This document shows, one piece after another, positions 42,411 to 53,409 of a stretch of DNA of 64,000 bases. The DNA comes from Axinella damicornis. Taxonomy: Eukaryota; Porifera; Demospongiae; Axinellida; Axinellidae. A program made the translations under genes and the position numbers. The DNA is taken from assembly GCA_963931865.1 (NCBI GenBank), contig OZ007514.1, positions 5,682,646-5,746,645 of the forward strand, in the 5' to 3' direction. Numbering within the stretch: position 1 is the stretch's first letter; every line of letters starts with the position of its first letter. The notes under the pieces are model-generated. The model ran no database searches, was not told the origin of the DNA, and worked only from the letters and a program-made list of their open reading frames with translations.

Positions 42411-42674
42411 TGCAGCATTTCACAAATGTCGCTGGACTATGTAATTTTGGACATGCCATCCATGATCATCACCAGTTCAGAGATCACAAGTTGCAAGTTA
42501 TGCCTCTATACATAGCAACAAGGAAGCAGCGTCAAAAAGCATGGTTAGAATACACAGTCATGGTGAAGTGGGTATCTGTTGGAAGTTACAAATAAAAAGT
42601 ACGTTCCTGCCCAAGTAATGTGGGTTCCAGGATTGCTATACAGGAGGAGTGGTAGTATTCCGTAAACGACTCAC

Positions 42675-42762
42675 CATAATTGCATGTGATCCAGGAGGGG
42701 ATTGGCCATTGTAGGGGTGTAACCAGGCGGAGGTTTGGAGTTCTGGTACACAACAAATGCCT
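42675..42762 (-). CDS. FTSJ1-like exon (KPLLDH region)
   Basis: 88 bp, acceptor CCTTCTTCTCCAG, donor TTATG/GTGAGT. With the base carried over from 43982 it reads EAFVVYQNSKPPPGYTPTMA, then NPLLDH, matching FTSJ1 (EAFxVCxGYxPPEGFxPxLxKPLLDH). The last codons (MQLW) differ from the ancestral DHNY seen in the other two copies. It is in phase with 43982-44129, so the two could be spliced, but no further exons were found on either side. Confidence 0.6.
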
Positions 42763-43019
42763 CTGGAGAAGAAGGATCGAGACAAGTTATCTACTAGACA
42801 TACACAACATACATGTACAGTGCAATGTGCAGTCTCACTATAGTGACTATAGTAGTGGTCGACTAGATTTTAGGAGTCAGATATTTCTCAGGCCAATAGC
42901 TACAGTCTGCACAGCCCAAACTCTCCAGGCCCCAGGCCGGGGCGAGCCCGGGAATGAGGCTGGGAATGAGGCTGGGGGAGGCGGGGAATAAGGCAGTATA
43001 GCATGCAATGTCACAGAGT

Positions 43020-43128
43020 GTAGTAGTTTAGCCTCGTTCCCAAGCTCCTCCCCAGCTTTTTTTCGCATACTGTAGTATGCGACAAAAAGCAGGAGAGGAG
43101 CTTGGGAACGAACGAGGCAATAGTAGTT
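43020..43128. mobile_element. 91-bp palindromic MITE with 9-bp TSD
   Basis: Element 43029-43119: TAGCCTCGTTCCCAAGCTCC, then CCAGC, TTTTTTTCGCATACT and the mirrored arm, ending GGGAACGAACGAGGCA. Flanks GTAGTAGTT and ATAGTAGTT agree at 8 of 9. The interior arm resembles the element at 5745. Confidence 0.85.
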
Positions 43129-43482
43129 CACAATTGTCGTGATTGTCACCAGTTCAGAGATCGCAAGTTGCAAGGTTACGCCTCTCAGTACGGCAACAAG
43201 GCAGCTATCGTTTTAGCGTCAAAACAATTAATGCATGGTTAGAACATGGTGAAGTGGGTACACCTGTTGGAATATTTACTGATCTCTTGGCAGGATAGTT
43301 CTTCAGCAGTCCATACGTAGATCCATGACTTTTGTGAAACTATGTTTCTTCGAAACCGATCTCGCTGAGAAACTGCAAGCTTTCAGTCTTAAGAGGGTGT
43401 GTCTTCACCATGATCAATGTGAAATTCTGAAACCGTGCTCATGCCATATATCCTACCTGCAAAATACCCCCAACGACATCCA

Positions 43483-43558
43483 GACTTGCACTAACTTCGT
43501 TCCCAGTCAGTAGGAGAAACATTTCTCCTACGGTCTAGGAACAAGGTTAGACTTGCAA
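43483..43558. mobile_element. 58-bp palindromic MITE, TAACTTCG variant
   Basis: Element 43492-43549, ends TAACTTCGTTCCCAG and GGAACAAGGTTA. Flanks GACTTGCAC and GACTTGCAA (8 of 9). Interior GTAGGAGAAACATTTCTCCTAC is itself a palindrome. Paralogue at 43877. Confidence 0.8.
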
Positions 43559-43867
43559 GTTAGGGCGCAGCTGTTGTAAAGAGTACCAATGCTACATGTA
43601 CATGGGCCCCATTTTGACTTGTGTATACTGGTTCGTGTCCAACCTCCTCTGGGTATACAGGAACAGTCCTGTCTATGACGCTAGATCGATTTCTCTCGCT
43701 CCAGAAGTTGGGGGCTGGGCGTAGGGCTTCTCTCACTCTTCCCTACGCCCCACCCCCAACTTTCATAGCGAGAGAAATTCAGTAGACTAACTTGCATGTA
43801 TATAGCAGCTGAAAGTTTGCTTTCGCCATACCTGCAAAGATGTCCCCAATGTATATGATACATTCCA

Positions 43868-43943
43868 GACTTGAACTAACCTCGTTCCCAGTCGGTAGGA
43901 GAAACATTTATCGTATGGCCTGGGAATGAGGTTAGACTTGCAT
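43868..43943. mobile_element. 58-bp palindromic MITE, paralogue of 43492
   Basis: Element 43877-43934, ends TAACCTCGTTCCCAG and CTGGGAATGAGGTTA, flanks GACTTGAAC and GACTTGCAT (7 of 9). Same interior as the previous one and similar flanks, so the two arose by local duplication of an occupied site, not by two insertions. Confidence 0.75.
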
Positions 43944-43981
43944 GTATATAGCCAAGAGTTCATCACTAAACGTTTCCATAC

Positions 43982-44129
43982 CTATGCTGGAGTTTCTGCT
44001 GCTGCATGGACTATAGCAGGTGGACAAGATCTTCAGCTGAGAGTAGAGCAGCTGCACATTCTTGCCATGGAAGATCTTGGCCACAAAGTTCCCACCTTCC
44101 CTCAGGACATGGGTTGTGATGTTCAGTGC
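43982..44129 (-). CDS. FTSJ1-like methyltransferase exon (catalytic region)
   Basis: 148 bp, acceptor TGCTCTCACAG, donor CATAG/GTATGG. Open throughout: ALNITTHVLREGGNFVAKIF, HGKNVQLLYSQLKI, then LSTCYSPCSSRNSSI. It matches FTSJ1/Trm7 (ALNIATHVLKxGGxFVAKIFRGxDVxLLYSQL..SSRNSSI). FTSJ1 2'-O-methylates tRNA anticodon-loop positions 32 and 34. Relative to the copy at 41693, 12 bases (four residues) are missing after the LYSQL motif. The N-terminal SAM-binding exons are not found at 44.2-45 kb, so this is either a partial gene or a relic. Confidence 0.65.
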
Positions 44130-44354
44130 CTGTGAGAGCAAAGAGGGTATATAATCAGGGGTGCGATGGGAATCGGCAGTCTCGTTCAGGGCCAGGAACC
44201 AAAGGACACAGAAGGGAACATTCAACCTGCTGTGACTCTTACCGTCTAGAATCTTAGTTGCACATGGGCACTCTGCCTAATGTGAAGTTCAGGACAGTGA
44301 GAGGAATTCCTTAGATTTAAGATACCAAGCAATTAACCCGCATACATTCTGCAG

Positions 44355-44417
44355 GTATATTTGTAGCCTCGTTCCCAGGTGCTCGGAAGGGGGCTGGGAA
44401 TGAGGCTAGTACATTCG
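44355..44417. mobile_element. 45-bp palindromic MITE with diverged TSD
   Basis: Element 44364-44408, TAGCCTCGTTCCCAGGTGCT to GCTGGGAATGAGGCTA. Flanks GTATATTTG and GTACATTCG (7 of 9). Confidence 0.8.
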
Positions 44418-44510
44418 ATTCACTAGCATGTTTTACTACCCAGAACTCACCACGTTCTGATTGGGTACACTCGTTCCCTAAGGTCTCACTGATCTCCATA
44501 GTTACAGACA

Positions 44511-44614
44511 CGTCCTCTCTAGCCTCGTCCCAGGCCCTGACCAGCTTTCGTCGCTTGTAGTTCGGCAAGTGATGAAAAGCTGGGCGGTACCTGGGGACGA
44601 GGCTATGTCCTCTC
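44511..44614. mobile_element. 86-bp palindromic MITE with 9-bp TSD
   Basis: Element 44520-44605, TAGCCTCGTCCCAGGCCCTG to ACCTGGGGACGAGGCTA, with inner arms CCAGCTTTCGTCGCTTG and CAAGTGATGAAAAGCTGG. Flanks CGTCCTCTC and TGTCCTCTC (8 of 9). Confidence 0.85.
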
Positions 44615-44819
44615 TATGCTGGATGTCATTGCATAAGTGACTAGAAAATATGGCCAGCAAACTATAATGGCATGTCGTTCTTCACCTCTAGTTACACTTC
44701 TGGTAGAGAAAAAACTGTGCCACGTAAATAATATAAACAAGTAGCTTCGCTCGCTTCGCTTGCTCAGCTACCCCTGGTTCACCTAAGTGAGTAATCCGGC
44801 GCCGGAAAGGTCTCTGTGC

Positions 44820-44985
44820 AGAGCTGCTGCTCTCCGATTGTGTCCGCTTCAGCTGCTGCTCCCCGATTGCATCCGCTTCAGCTGCTGCATGCTCCCTGAT
44901 TGCGTCCGCTTCATCTGCTGCTCCCAATTGTGTCCGCTTCAACTGCTGCTCCCGGATTGCGTCCGCTTCGACTGCTGCTTTCCAG
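44820..44985. repeat. 27-33 bp minisatellite (GCTGCTGCTCCC..GCGTCCGCTTCA)
   Basis: About five units ending in GTCCGCTTCA(G/T)CTGCTGC. Open frames (AAAEADAIREQ-type on the minus strand) follow from the repeat. Absent from copy A, as it lies left of the duplication border. Confidence 0.75.
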
Positions 44986-46149
44986 CCCATGCCCAATGTT
45001 CTCGAACATTCATCGCAGAGTTTGAGGTTCTGCATTCTGTAGATGACTTCTCTAGCCAACCAGCTGCAGGCCACTTGGCTTTGATGCAAGAGCAGTGTGA
45101 CTTGACTTGCACGATCAGTCTCAGCTGTGTTGAGGAGTGGGTGGTGTTGACCAAAGAACAAGTAGAACACTTGAACCCTTTGAAAGAGAAAGCAATTCAA
45201 CACTCAGTTATCTCTCAAATTACTTTCGCTATAAATATTATAGTCAGTTGCTTATGAGTAAACCAATGGATGAATCATGACGTCACCTAGCACCTGGTCT
45301 CATTCCTATAGGCCTTCACAGTCTTTGATTGCTTACAGCATGAGAATACATAGCCTGGAGGCCTAGGAGATCTGGTTACGTGCACTGACGTCAGATAGAC
45401 ACACAGAGGGTGCTGTAGTCTATCAAGCCAGACCAATCTCTCTTGCTCATCAAGTTGGGCGAGGTCGTAGGAGGAGTGCTGGTGTGAGAAGGATCAGTCC
45501 ACACACACTAACTGCATTCCTCTAGCCTAGCCAGTATGTACATGGGAACGCATCAAGTAGAAATGGAACATTATGCACATCTTAATGTAGGGAATTGTCC
45601 AAATTGTGTAAAAATGCATTGAGAATCATACACCCCCTTTGAAAAATTTGAAAAACACCTAAATTCAGAACCTTCTAAAACACATTTTGCAAGGACTCCT
45701 ACTTTGGGAGGTGCCAACTGGGATTTGTGCCTAAGGTTTCATTTTTACTTGATGCATTCACACATACAGTGGATTCAACAGCATCTAAACACTGCATACT
45801 CCATACTAAGTTCACTTCTCCAATTTAGGCCATTTCAGCAACACAAAAATGGAACATTGCTCTCACTACAGTGTTATAGGGGCGTCTCAAATCACTAGAA
45901 AATGGACTGGAACGGTGGAACTGAAAATGGAATGGACTAAGGAATCTTGAAGAAACGCCCAGAAAGATTCTTTCCATGGCACTTACTACTGGCCTGTGCT
46001 GTGTGGCTATTCACTTTCACAACTGTGAAGTGGTGTTGGTGTTCAGAGTGTTTACATGAAAGAAATTTAACTTCAACCACAAATTAGTTTACTTGGAATA
46101 GCCAATTAGCTGTACTCCTTAGTGGTACCTAATTGGTTCCAAGTGCAAG

Positions 46150-47030
46150 GAGCACCAGAAATACAAGTGGACCAGTGTTGAAAGGCCCTAATATAACACA
46201 TCCAAAATGAACAGAGATACCACTAGAGGGGTAATTATGAGGTGATATTAATGCATGAAAATTCTTCTACAGTACACAGAAATAATCTCGGCTGGTGTGC
46301 TGCCTTAACTTCGTTCCCAGGCCCCGTCTCAGGCCTGGGAACGAGGCTAATGCTATGGATGGCCGAAATGGCACATCAGTCACCTACAGAACAGGAGTGC
46401 TGCTTCTGCTAATTTCGGTTGAATTGATAATTATGTCAAAATGTGCCAGAATTGTTTTCCAAATGTGCCACATTAACATACATACATGCTCCCACCTTCT
46501 CCACCAAGATGCATCAAGATGCAAATCTCATATAAGACCCAGTATATGCAAACACTCAACTCACTGGTGCTAGGACACGCTAATGTTCAGTTCACCAACA
46601 CAACTGCTATTACATTCAGTTCATCCACACAAGTGGTAGCAGCGTGCCTCATTATCAACATCTACACTGCCTTCAGTAAACGATTGCCCTCAGCAGGGGC
46701 ACGTTGCTGAAAGTAAGTCCATGCACCTATGACATATTTTTCCAGCTTTGCTTCACTTGCTCAGAGGTCAAGTATGCTGCCAAGATAGTGGAGCAGGCGA
46801 GAGCCTAGGAACGCGTCTACCACTCCAGTTATAAAGAATTGTCCATTGTTTTCTCATTGACAGTTCTCGCCAGGTTATTTTCTGGTAGTGCTCACTACTG
46901 TACATGTATCCATGCTGATTGACAGGAAATGCATTCGGCGCGTGCAATTCACCTTCTGTTGTGGATGGTACAGTTCTTGTGCAGAGTCACTTGTTGTGGC
47001 CACGTAGGCTTGCTTGGGCCCTCAAAATGC
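46150..47030. other. Copy-B-specific segment
   Basis: Not found in copy A, where the CCCTCC tract follows directly on GTTCCAAGTGCA(T/A)GGAGCACC. Part of it (46610-46720, CAGTAAACG and TTGCTGAAAGTAAGTCCA..) resembles 35445-35515 in the third block. Holds the 44-bp element 46306-46349 (TAACTTCGTTCCCAGGCCCC to CCTGGGAACGAGGCTA), flanks GTGCTGCCT and ATGCTATGG. No gene supported. Confidence 0.5.
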
Positions 47031-47224
47031 TGTCTTGTCGGCTCCTCCCTCCACCCCCTTCCCCTTCACCCTTCTCCTCCTCTTGCACTTGGTAAGATAC
47101 GCAACATTTGAATGTACACACACCGTCCTTGCCGACAGCTGCATGGTCTCTCATTCATTCAATTCTCCTATGCTCATAGTGCCCTACAGGACAAAAACAA
47201 ATACACACAAGCTTGGTTCACAGT

Positions 47225-47826
47225 TCTCTCTCTCCCTTCCCTCCCTCCCTCCCTCCCTCCCTCTCTCCCTCCCTCCCTCCCTCCCTCCTTGATCCCTCCC
47301 TCCCTCCCTCCCTCCTTCCCTCCCTCTCTCCCTCCCTCCCTCCCTCCCTCCTCCCCCTTCACCCTTCTCCTCCACCTGCTCCTCTTCCTCCAGCACTAAG
47401 ATACACAACACATACATACCGTCCTTGCTTGCAGCTGCTCCCCTTCCTCTGGCACTTGCTTGCAGCTGCTCCTCTTCCTCTGGCACTTGCTTGCAGCTGC
47501 TCCTCTTCCTCTGGCATTTGCTTGCATGAAGCTGCTCCTCTTCCTCTAGCACTTGCTTGCAGCTGCTCCTCTTCCTCTGGCACTTGCTTGCAGCTGCTCC
47601 TCTTCCTCTGGCACTTGCTTGCAGCTGCTCCTCTTCCTCTGGCACTTGCTGCTGCTCCTCTTCCTCTGGCACTTGCTTGCAGCTGCTCCTCTTCCTCTGG
47701 CACTTGCTTGCATGAAGCTGCTCCTCTTCCTCTGGCACTTGCTTGCAGCTGCTCCTCTTCTTCTGGCACTTGCTTGCAGCTGCTCCTCTTCTTCTGGCAC
47801 TTGCTTGCAGCTGCTCCTCTTCCTCG
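47225..47826. repeat. CCCTCC tract and 31-bp minisatellite (copy B)
   Basis: CCCTCC tract 47225-47360, then about 12-13 units of the TTGCAGCTGCTCCTCTTCCT 31-bp repeat (47432-47826), some with a GCATGAAGCTG variant or shortened. Extended Glu/Gln/Ser/Cys- or Leu/Ala-rich open frames are by-products. Confidence 0.88.
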
Positions 47827-48085
47827 GCAACATTTGAACGTAACAATCATATACACACCATCCTTGTTGGCAGCTGCATGGTCTCTCCTTCAATCAAATC
47901 TGCTGGGGTCGCAGTGTCCTACAGGACAAACACCAATACACACAAGCTTGGTTCACTGAGTAGTTTAGGGGAAGATGTCCACGTGCATAATCAAACCTCA
48001 CAGCTTGCAGGAAAGGGCTACAAAGATTCTGACTACACTATTGTGCTAGTCGTTGTGCACTGATGCTTACATGCTTGCTGAGCCT

Positions 48086-48492
48086 TAAGGTTACGGGATG
48101 CTTGTGCGCGCACTGTGCGAAATGTATTGGGAAATGAATTTCGCACCAAAAATCTCTGGTATGAAGAACGTGAGCAACTTGATTCTGGCGGTGGAGGTGC
48201 GTTGTCACAAGGTGCAGGGCATGACGGAAACTTTTACGGATACGCTGTATAGCCGTGCAAAAACGAGCAGTTCAGTTCGCCAAAAAGCCGGATTTACCGC
48301 TTTTCTCGAGCGAGACAGCAGATACGCTTCAGTTCCATCATGCCCTGCACCTTGTGACAGCAGCGCACCTCCACCGCCAGAATCAAGTTGCTCACGTTCT
48401 TCGTACTCAAGATTTTTGGTTAGCAAAATTAAGTATACATCTCCCTATACATTTCGCACAGCGCGCGCACGAGTATCCCGCAACCTGAACAG
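48086..48492. mobile_element. Fold-back element, about 400 bp (copy B, complete)
   Basis: AGGTTACGGGATGCTTGTGC at the left and its near inverse (GCGCACGAGTATCCCGCAAC) at the right. The arms pair through GCGAAATGTATTGGGAAATG, ACCAAAAATCT and GAAGAACGTGAGCAACTTGA for about 150 bp. The centre (about 48240-48325) has no coding value. No obvious target-site duplication. Confidence 0.75.
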
Positions 48493-49104
48493 ATCCACAA
48501 ATGGCCCTCATCTAAAAGTGTGCACAGACAAAATGTTTAGTACATGCACAATCATGGTGTTACAGTGAGTACCCTGTGCCCAGGTCCATGGTGGGACACG
48601 CAATCGAACAGCCGATCCACAAGGCAATCAATACAGCACTATACTACACCTGTCATGCCTGTACACTAACATCATTGACAAGGTGCTCTTTAGTTATGTG
48701 GAAAAGTCTCTAACTCGTTCACAGGCCACTCATGCGGTGGTGGACGGAGTCTGGAAACCAAAAAAGCCACCAAATTTCTCTTTGTACTGCAGTGAAACAA
48801 TTATGAGGTATTATGAGACATGCACCATAGAACTAGTCTCGTGCCCAGACCCTCATTGGCACACCCTACCACCCTACCAACCTAGAAGATCCACTACCAT
48901 CAAATGCTCTGACGTTAATTGTTGCTGAAAACAATAAATTCGCTGTTCTCATGCACCCCGAATCTATCCTCAATTGTTTCATTAAACATTGCATGATTTG
49001 GCTAAGAAATTGTGCTGAATTTAAGTGTTCCCATTTTGAAAATCCACTGTCTGAAGTACGAACATTCAAAAATTAAACTTGATACCATCTTACACATCTA
49101 ACTC

Positions 49105-49504
49105 TAGCCCCACCTCCATGCTCCCACCAACCCCCGCCCCCACCCATCCCAGCCCTGCCCACCTCCCACCCTCCCCCACCCCCACGCTCCCCTTTCCCCA
49201 GCCCCGCCCACCCCCTCCCCAGCCCCACCCACCCCCTCCCCAGCCCCACCCACCCCCATGCTCCCCCCTCCCAAGCCCCACCCACCCCCATGCTCCCCCC
49301 TCCCAAGCCCCACCCACCCCCATGCTCCCCCCTCCCAAGCCCCACCCACCCCCATGCTCCCCCCTCCCAAGCCCCACCCACCCCCATGCTCCCCCCCTCC
49401 CATGCTCCCACCCCACCCTGGTGATGAAAGGTCGTAGCTAGGGTTAGGTTAGGGTGAGGGCTCACCTCACCTTTACCTAACCCGAGCTAAACCTAACCCG
49501 AATG
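49105..49504. repeat. C-rich minisatellite and TTAGGG-like hairpin (copy B)
   Basis: CCCCATGCTCCCCCCTCCCA plus AGCCCCACCCA, about five clean units of 31 bp at 49255-49395, then the TAGGGTTAGGTTAGGG / CCTAACCCGAGC hairpin (49438-49504) as in copy A. Confidence 0.85.
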
Positions 49505-49955
49505 ACAAAGACACAATTTGATGCTCTTTATATACTCGCAGGGAGCCAGCCGGCAACGCGTGACCCAGCCATGTAACGCTCTAATTTGATTGGTTAGTAT
49601 CCGCGGTGAAACAATTGCGCGTGCCTGGCAAATGTGCACGCGCAGACCACAACCAACGAGGAGCGTGCCCGCGTCTCTGTCGTTTTCTGGTACTACTCAC
49701 CTCGATCCTCTGGTAGGTCCTCTGCGATTGGCACTCCTTCTTTTGCTGCCGTTGTAGTTAACTTCTCAGGCCTTCTGCGATCTACGCCTCGCGTTTACTC
49801 CGAATGCCTTTCAGCAGGCAGTTAGTCCTGGTACTGCCCACTCCATCCATGAATGATGAAATTCAAACCTCGTTCCCATGCGGACTCCATGGAGTCTGGG
49901 GACGAGGTTTAGAGTTGATTCCACTAGCGGTAGCCTACCGGCTACTGCATGCAGA

Positions 49956-50078
49956 ATGGGCCTCACGAACGTGATATCTTCTACCGACTAGCTAAGCCAA
50001 AGGCCCTAAGGAGGAAGATGGAGAGGAGTGCCTACAAGCTCATTGATGAAGAGTATGGCAACTGCTCGGGTACATAGC
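49956..50078 (+). pseudogene. FTSJ1-like N-terminal fragment (copy B)
   Basis: In one frame: RDIFYRLAKPKALRRKMERS, then AYKLIDEEYGNCSG and a stop. It matches FTSJ1 (KRDxYYRLAKxxGWRARSAFKLLQLDEEFxxFxGV), with lysine-rich changes. The start MG is preserved but a deletion removed the TSKDE part that copy A keeps. Each copy has lost different bases, so the common ancestor was more complete. Confidence 0.6.
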
Positions 50079-50399
50079 TACTTTGTTCTGTTTGTTGTAT
50101 GCTGCAGGCAGTATCAAATCTACTCAGGGAATAGATCATGTCCCTTTCTAGATCTGGTACGTTTCCATTATGTGCTCACTGGTGGTGCTGTCATCAAGTA
50201 ATACCCCCTCCCCCCTCCCTCTTGTGTCCTTCCCAAGCCACTCCTCCTGTAGTGTCACCTTCAATGGCAGTAGATCAATAACAGTCATGCCAATGCACAA
50301 ATCACTTTACAGAGAGGGAGACCAGAGCACACATAGCCTCGTTCCCTGGCCTTCTACTCCTCTAGTTTTTAATCGCTTACAGTATGCAATCTCAGGGGC

Positions 50400-50755
50400 A
50401 TAGCTAGGATTTGGAGACCGAGGAGGCATGGAGTTCTCTGTGTGCGCGCGAAGCGCCCGGCGAAATTTTCAAGCTAATTAATTATTCAAGAGTTGATTCA
50501 TTACTTCCGCAGTGCACGTAAACAGTTGCTCTCGAAATGCTACCGCAATATGCCGGTGCCCTGACTGTCCCAGACTTGCAGAACTATTCGCGTTAAGAGT
50601 ATATACGCCGGCTCATGGTTAGCCTAGCTCTGTCATCAGATCGAACGCACATCGTACGTGGCGTGTGTGAGGATCTAGGACTCCGAACACGCGCGTCATT
50701 ATTCAGAAAAGCGAGGAGGCAACTGCCTCCTCTGCCTCATTGCTAGCTACGCCCA
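50400..50755. other. Copy-B-specific insertion-like segment
   Basis: CTCAGGGGCATAGCTAGGAT at the left and TTGCTAGCTACGCCCAGTTTG at the right suggest imperfect inverted ends (GGGCATAGCTAG / CTAGCTACGCCC). Copy A lacks it: there CAGTATGCAAA runs directly into the GGGAGAAGGCCTGGGG motif. Also inside are GGAGACCGAGGAGGCATGG and a near inverse CGAGGAGGCAACTGCCTCCT. Likely a transposon of about 360 bp with no protein. Confidence 0.55.
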
Positions 50756-52144
50756 GTTTGAAGGGAGAAGGCCTGGGGAATATTAGCATGTGATCCGCAG
50801 CACAGCTTACGTCACGGATTCTGGACACAATAGCTTAGTTACATTCCCATCCACAGCTACAGAGTAGAAAACTGAAACAGGTTCCAGTGAAGATGTGATA
50901 CAATGAAAGTTGATACAAGAACAACAACTCAAAAGTAAAATGGTTTACACAAATCAATCCAGAGCTCTATGCTCCCGCTGATGGTTAATTCAAAATGTTC
51001 GTATCCAATTTACTGCATGGTCCGGTAATTGGAGTATCGGGCTCAGTCGATTGGGGGATACTTTCCGGGCTGGTCCAATCAGACTCGTGAGTTGGATGGA
51101 GTAGTTTGTGGGACGGAGGGTGTATCACCATCGATTCGCAAGATGGTCCACATGGCGTTTCCTTAGCTGGCCATTGCCTACCTTCATGAGTTAAATCAGC
51201 AGACCGAGCCTCTCCACCACCACACCTGGTAGCCATGGCGCTCCTGGTCTTAAGTTTCTAGCAATCAAAATAGCCAATGAGGAATGCTTGTGGGTGTGCA
51301 TGTTTGATTCTGCTTACTGCTGACATATCGGTCACGACTCGGTTTCAATAGGTCAAGTCGAGTGTGAATTCTTGTTCCCATGAGCAGTTGACTGTGAGTC
51401 TCATCAGCGGTAGCATGAGGTGTATGGAGCATTTAGTGCCAAAATTCGAACGCCCGTATGCAAATTTGTTGAGGTTGCTCAGAAATGTATATATATAATT
51501 ATATGAGGTCACTCAGAAATGTATTAGGTTGCTTAGAAATATTATGAGGTCGCTCAGAAATGTTACGAGGTAATGTCGCTCGAAAATGTGCAGTCGCATG
51601 GTCATGGGATCGTCGGTCAGCTGCTTGGATTGCCTGGAAGTTTCAAATCTCTGAGGGAGCTGAACGTTTGGAATACATTTGCAAGAGGTGACCACAACTA
51701 ATTTCTTTGCTGTCCACGTGTGGGTGTGGCTTACATGTACATTTGACCACATTTACAAACAATGTCTGTCCCGTTCCCAGGCCTTGATTGCGCAATGGGA
51801 ACAAGACCTGATAATTGGCTAGGCAAAGCTTGATCACAACTCGATGGCACTGTGGGGTCCACAGGGTCAAACCATCAATAACATGCACGTGCATGCCTGG
51901 CCCTGTGTCTTGGAGCTGTACGTGGCTAGGCCTGCTCTGACCACAGTAGTCTGGCTTGGCTAGGCTGGTTTTGAAATTGTAGCGCTCTCATAGAATTGCC
52001 GACCGACCCCCTGATATAGCCGAGCAACCTCATAACATTTCTGAGCGACCTCGTCAAATTTGGGAACCGGCATTTGAATTTTGATTTTGGTACTAAAACA
52101 CTCCATAGAGGTGAGATCATTTTGCTGAACTACTACCTACCCCC

Positions 52145-53120
52145 AGCCAGGGTTGAAAATAAATCCTCGGGTTTGGTAGAGGGTACTCATCAACCTCCAT
52201 AATTGGTGACCTTGTAGTCACCACACAGCCTAATTCTTCACCCTTGGGACCAGGTACCACTGGTGCCGCCCACTGGCTGTGTGTGACCTCGACGATAATC
52301 CCTTCCCCTTCTAGGTGACCAATTCTCGTTAAATGGACTGGTTTAGGGCGAAAAGCACAGGTTGGGCCTTGTGGAACTTTAGCCGAGGCTTCAATTGTAG
52401 ATATGCTTCAAAGGTGTTCATCAAACCTGGTCCTTCAAACTCCTCAAGGTACTCCCCTAGCAAGGCTGGTTTGTTCAGACAAGGAAGCCGACCAAATACT
52501 TTTCCAGTCCAGCCTTATCCAATCTCTGCCCAAAAGACTAGGGCCTTCTCAGGTTTGGTAGAGTGTATTCCTCCCGGAGGAGTCACTCGATAGATTTTGT
52601 GTCCCGTCATCTCTGTGCAACCTCTTGGCATTATTATCTGCAGGCTCCATGCCTTGGGCTATCTCACCAGCCTTTGTGAGAGTCAGGTTGGCCTCTGACA
52701 AGAGACGCTTCTGGATGCTAGCATTTCTGAGACTACACGCGAGGCAATCCCTCAACGTATCGCTTAGATACAATTTATTTGCCGAATTCACAATTCACAG
52801 TTCGTGGTGAGCGTCCGTAGCTCAGCAAGGTACTCGGTGATGGATTCGCTGGCCCCATGCTTCCTGCGATGTAATAGAAGTGTTCCACTATGACCAACGG
52901 TTTCACCTCAAATGATGTCTCAAAAAGTGTTTCCAATGTATTCTCTTGCGGTTTCAGCAGAGATAGTAGGTCCCGCAACAAGGAACACGTTTTCCCCCTA
53001 CCGCACTCAGGAATACCAGGTAAATTCCCTGGTATCTTAAGGAATACCTCTCACCGTCCTGAACTTTCACATTAGGTAGATGGCCCATGTGCAACGAAGA
53101 TTCTAGATGCTAAGAGTCAC
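52145..53120 (-). mobile_element. Ty3/Gypsy retrotransposon remnant (copy B)
   Basis: Counterpart of 11835-12830. The gag-side block is open for about 80 codons (NKLYLSDTLRDCLACSLRNA, SIQKRLLSEANLTLTKAGEI, AQGMEPADNNAK). RT-side motifs near 52170-52330 are interrupted. Both copies share the same 3' limit. No LTR or active-site box found. Confidence 0.65.
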
Positions 53121-53332
53121 AGCAGGTTGAACGTTCCTGGCAGGGAACAAGACTGCCGATTCGAGGTTTAAATGCTAAACTGAAACTAACTGTAAATACT
53201 GCCTCACTCGCACTTGTAAACTAACGTCATTGTAACCTGCTGCAATCATCAAACTAGGTAAATTGATTGGGCCCCATTGTGGTCGTGATGTGCTGATGAT
53301 GTGCTGATGATACACGTGTATCTGTTGTGCAG

Positions 53333-53409
53333 GTGAGGGTTCTGGACAGAGATGGGCATGATGTCATGCAGTGTCCCAAGGGATGGCAGTGTACTGCTGA
53401 CATGGTGAT
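53333..53409 (+). CDS. Short exon, unknown gene (copy B, intact)
   Basis: Acceptor CTGTTGTGCAG, donor GTGAT/GTAAGT. Reads VRVLDRDGHDVMQCPKGWQC, then TADMVM. The two cysteines and the tryptophan hint at a small structured segment. Family not recognised. Copy A is broken by TA expansion. Confidence 0.45.

Noticed and set aside
41250..43173. Three repeats of ACTTG(C/T)AACTTG(T/C)GATCTCTGAA as a possible next FTSJ1 exon (TCDL like ACGDL)
   Set aside because: Similarity is only four residues, stops follow at once, and splice borders are lacking. Too weak to annotate.
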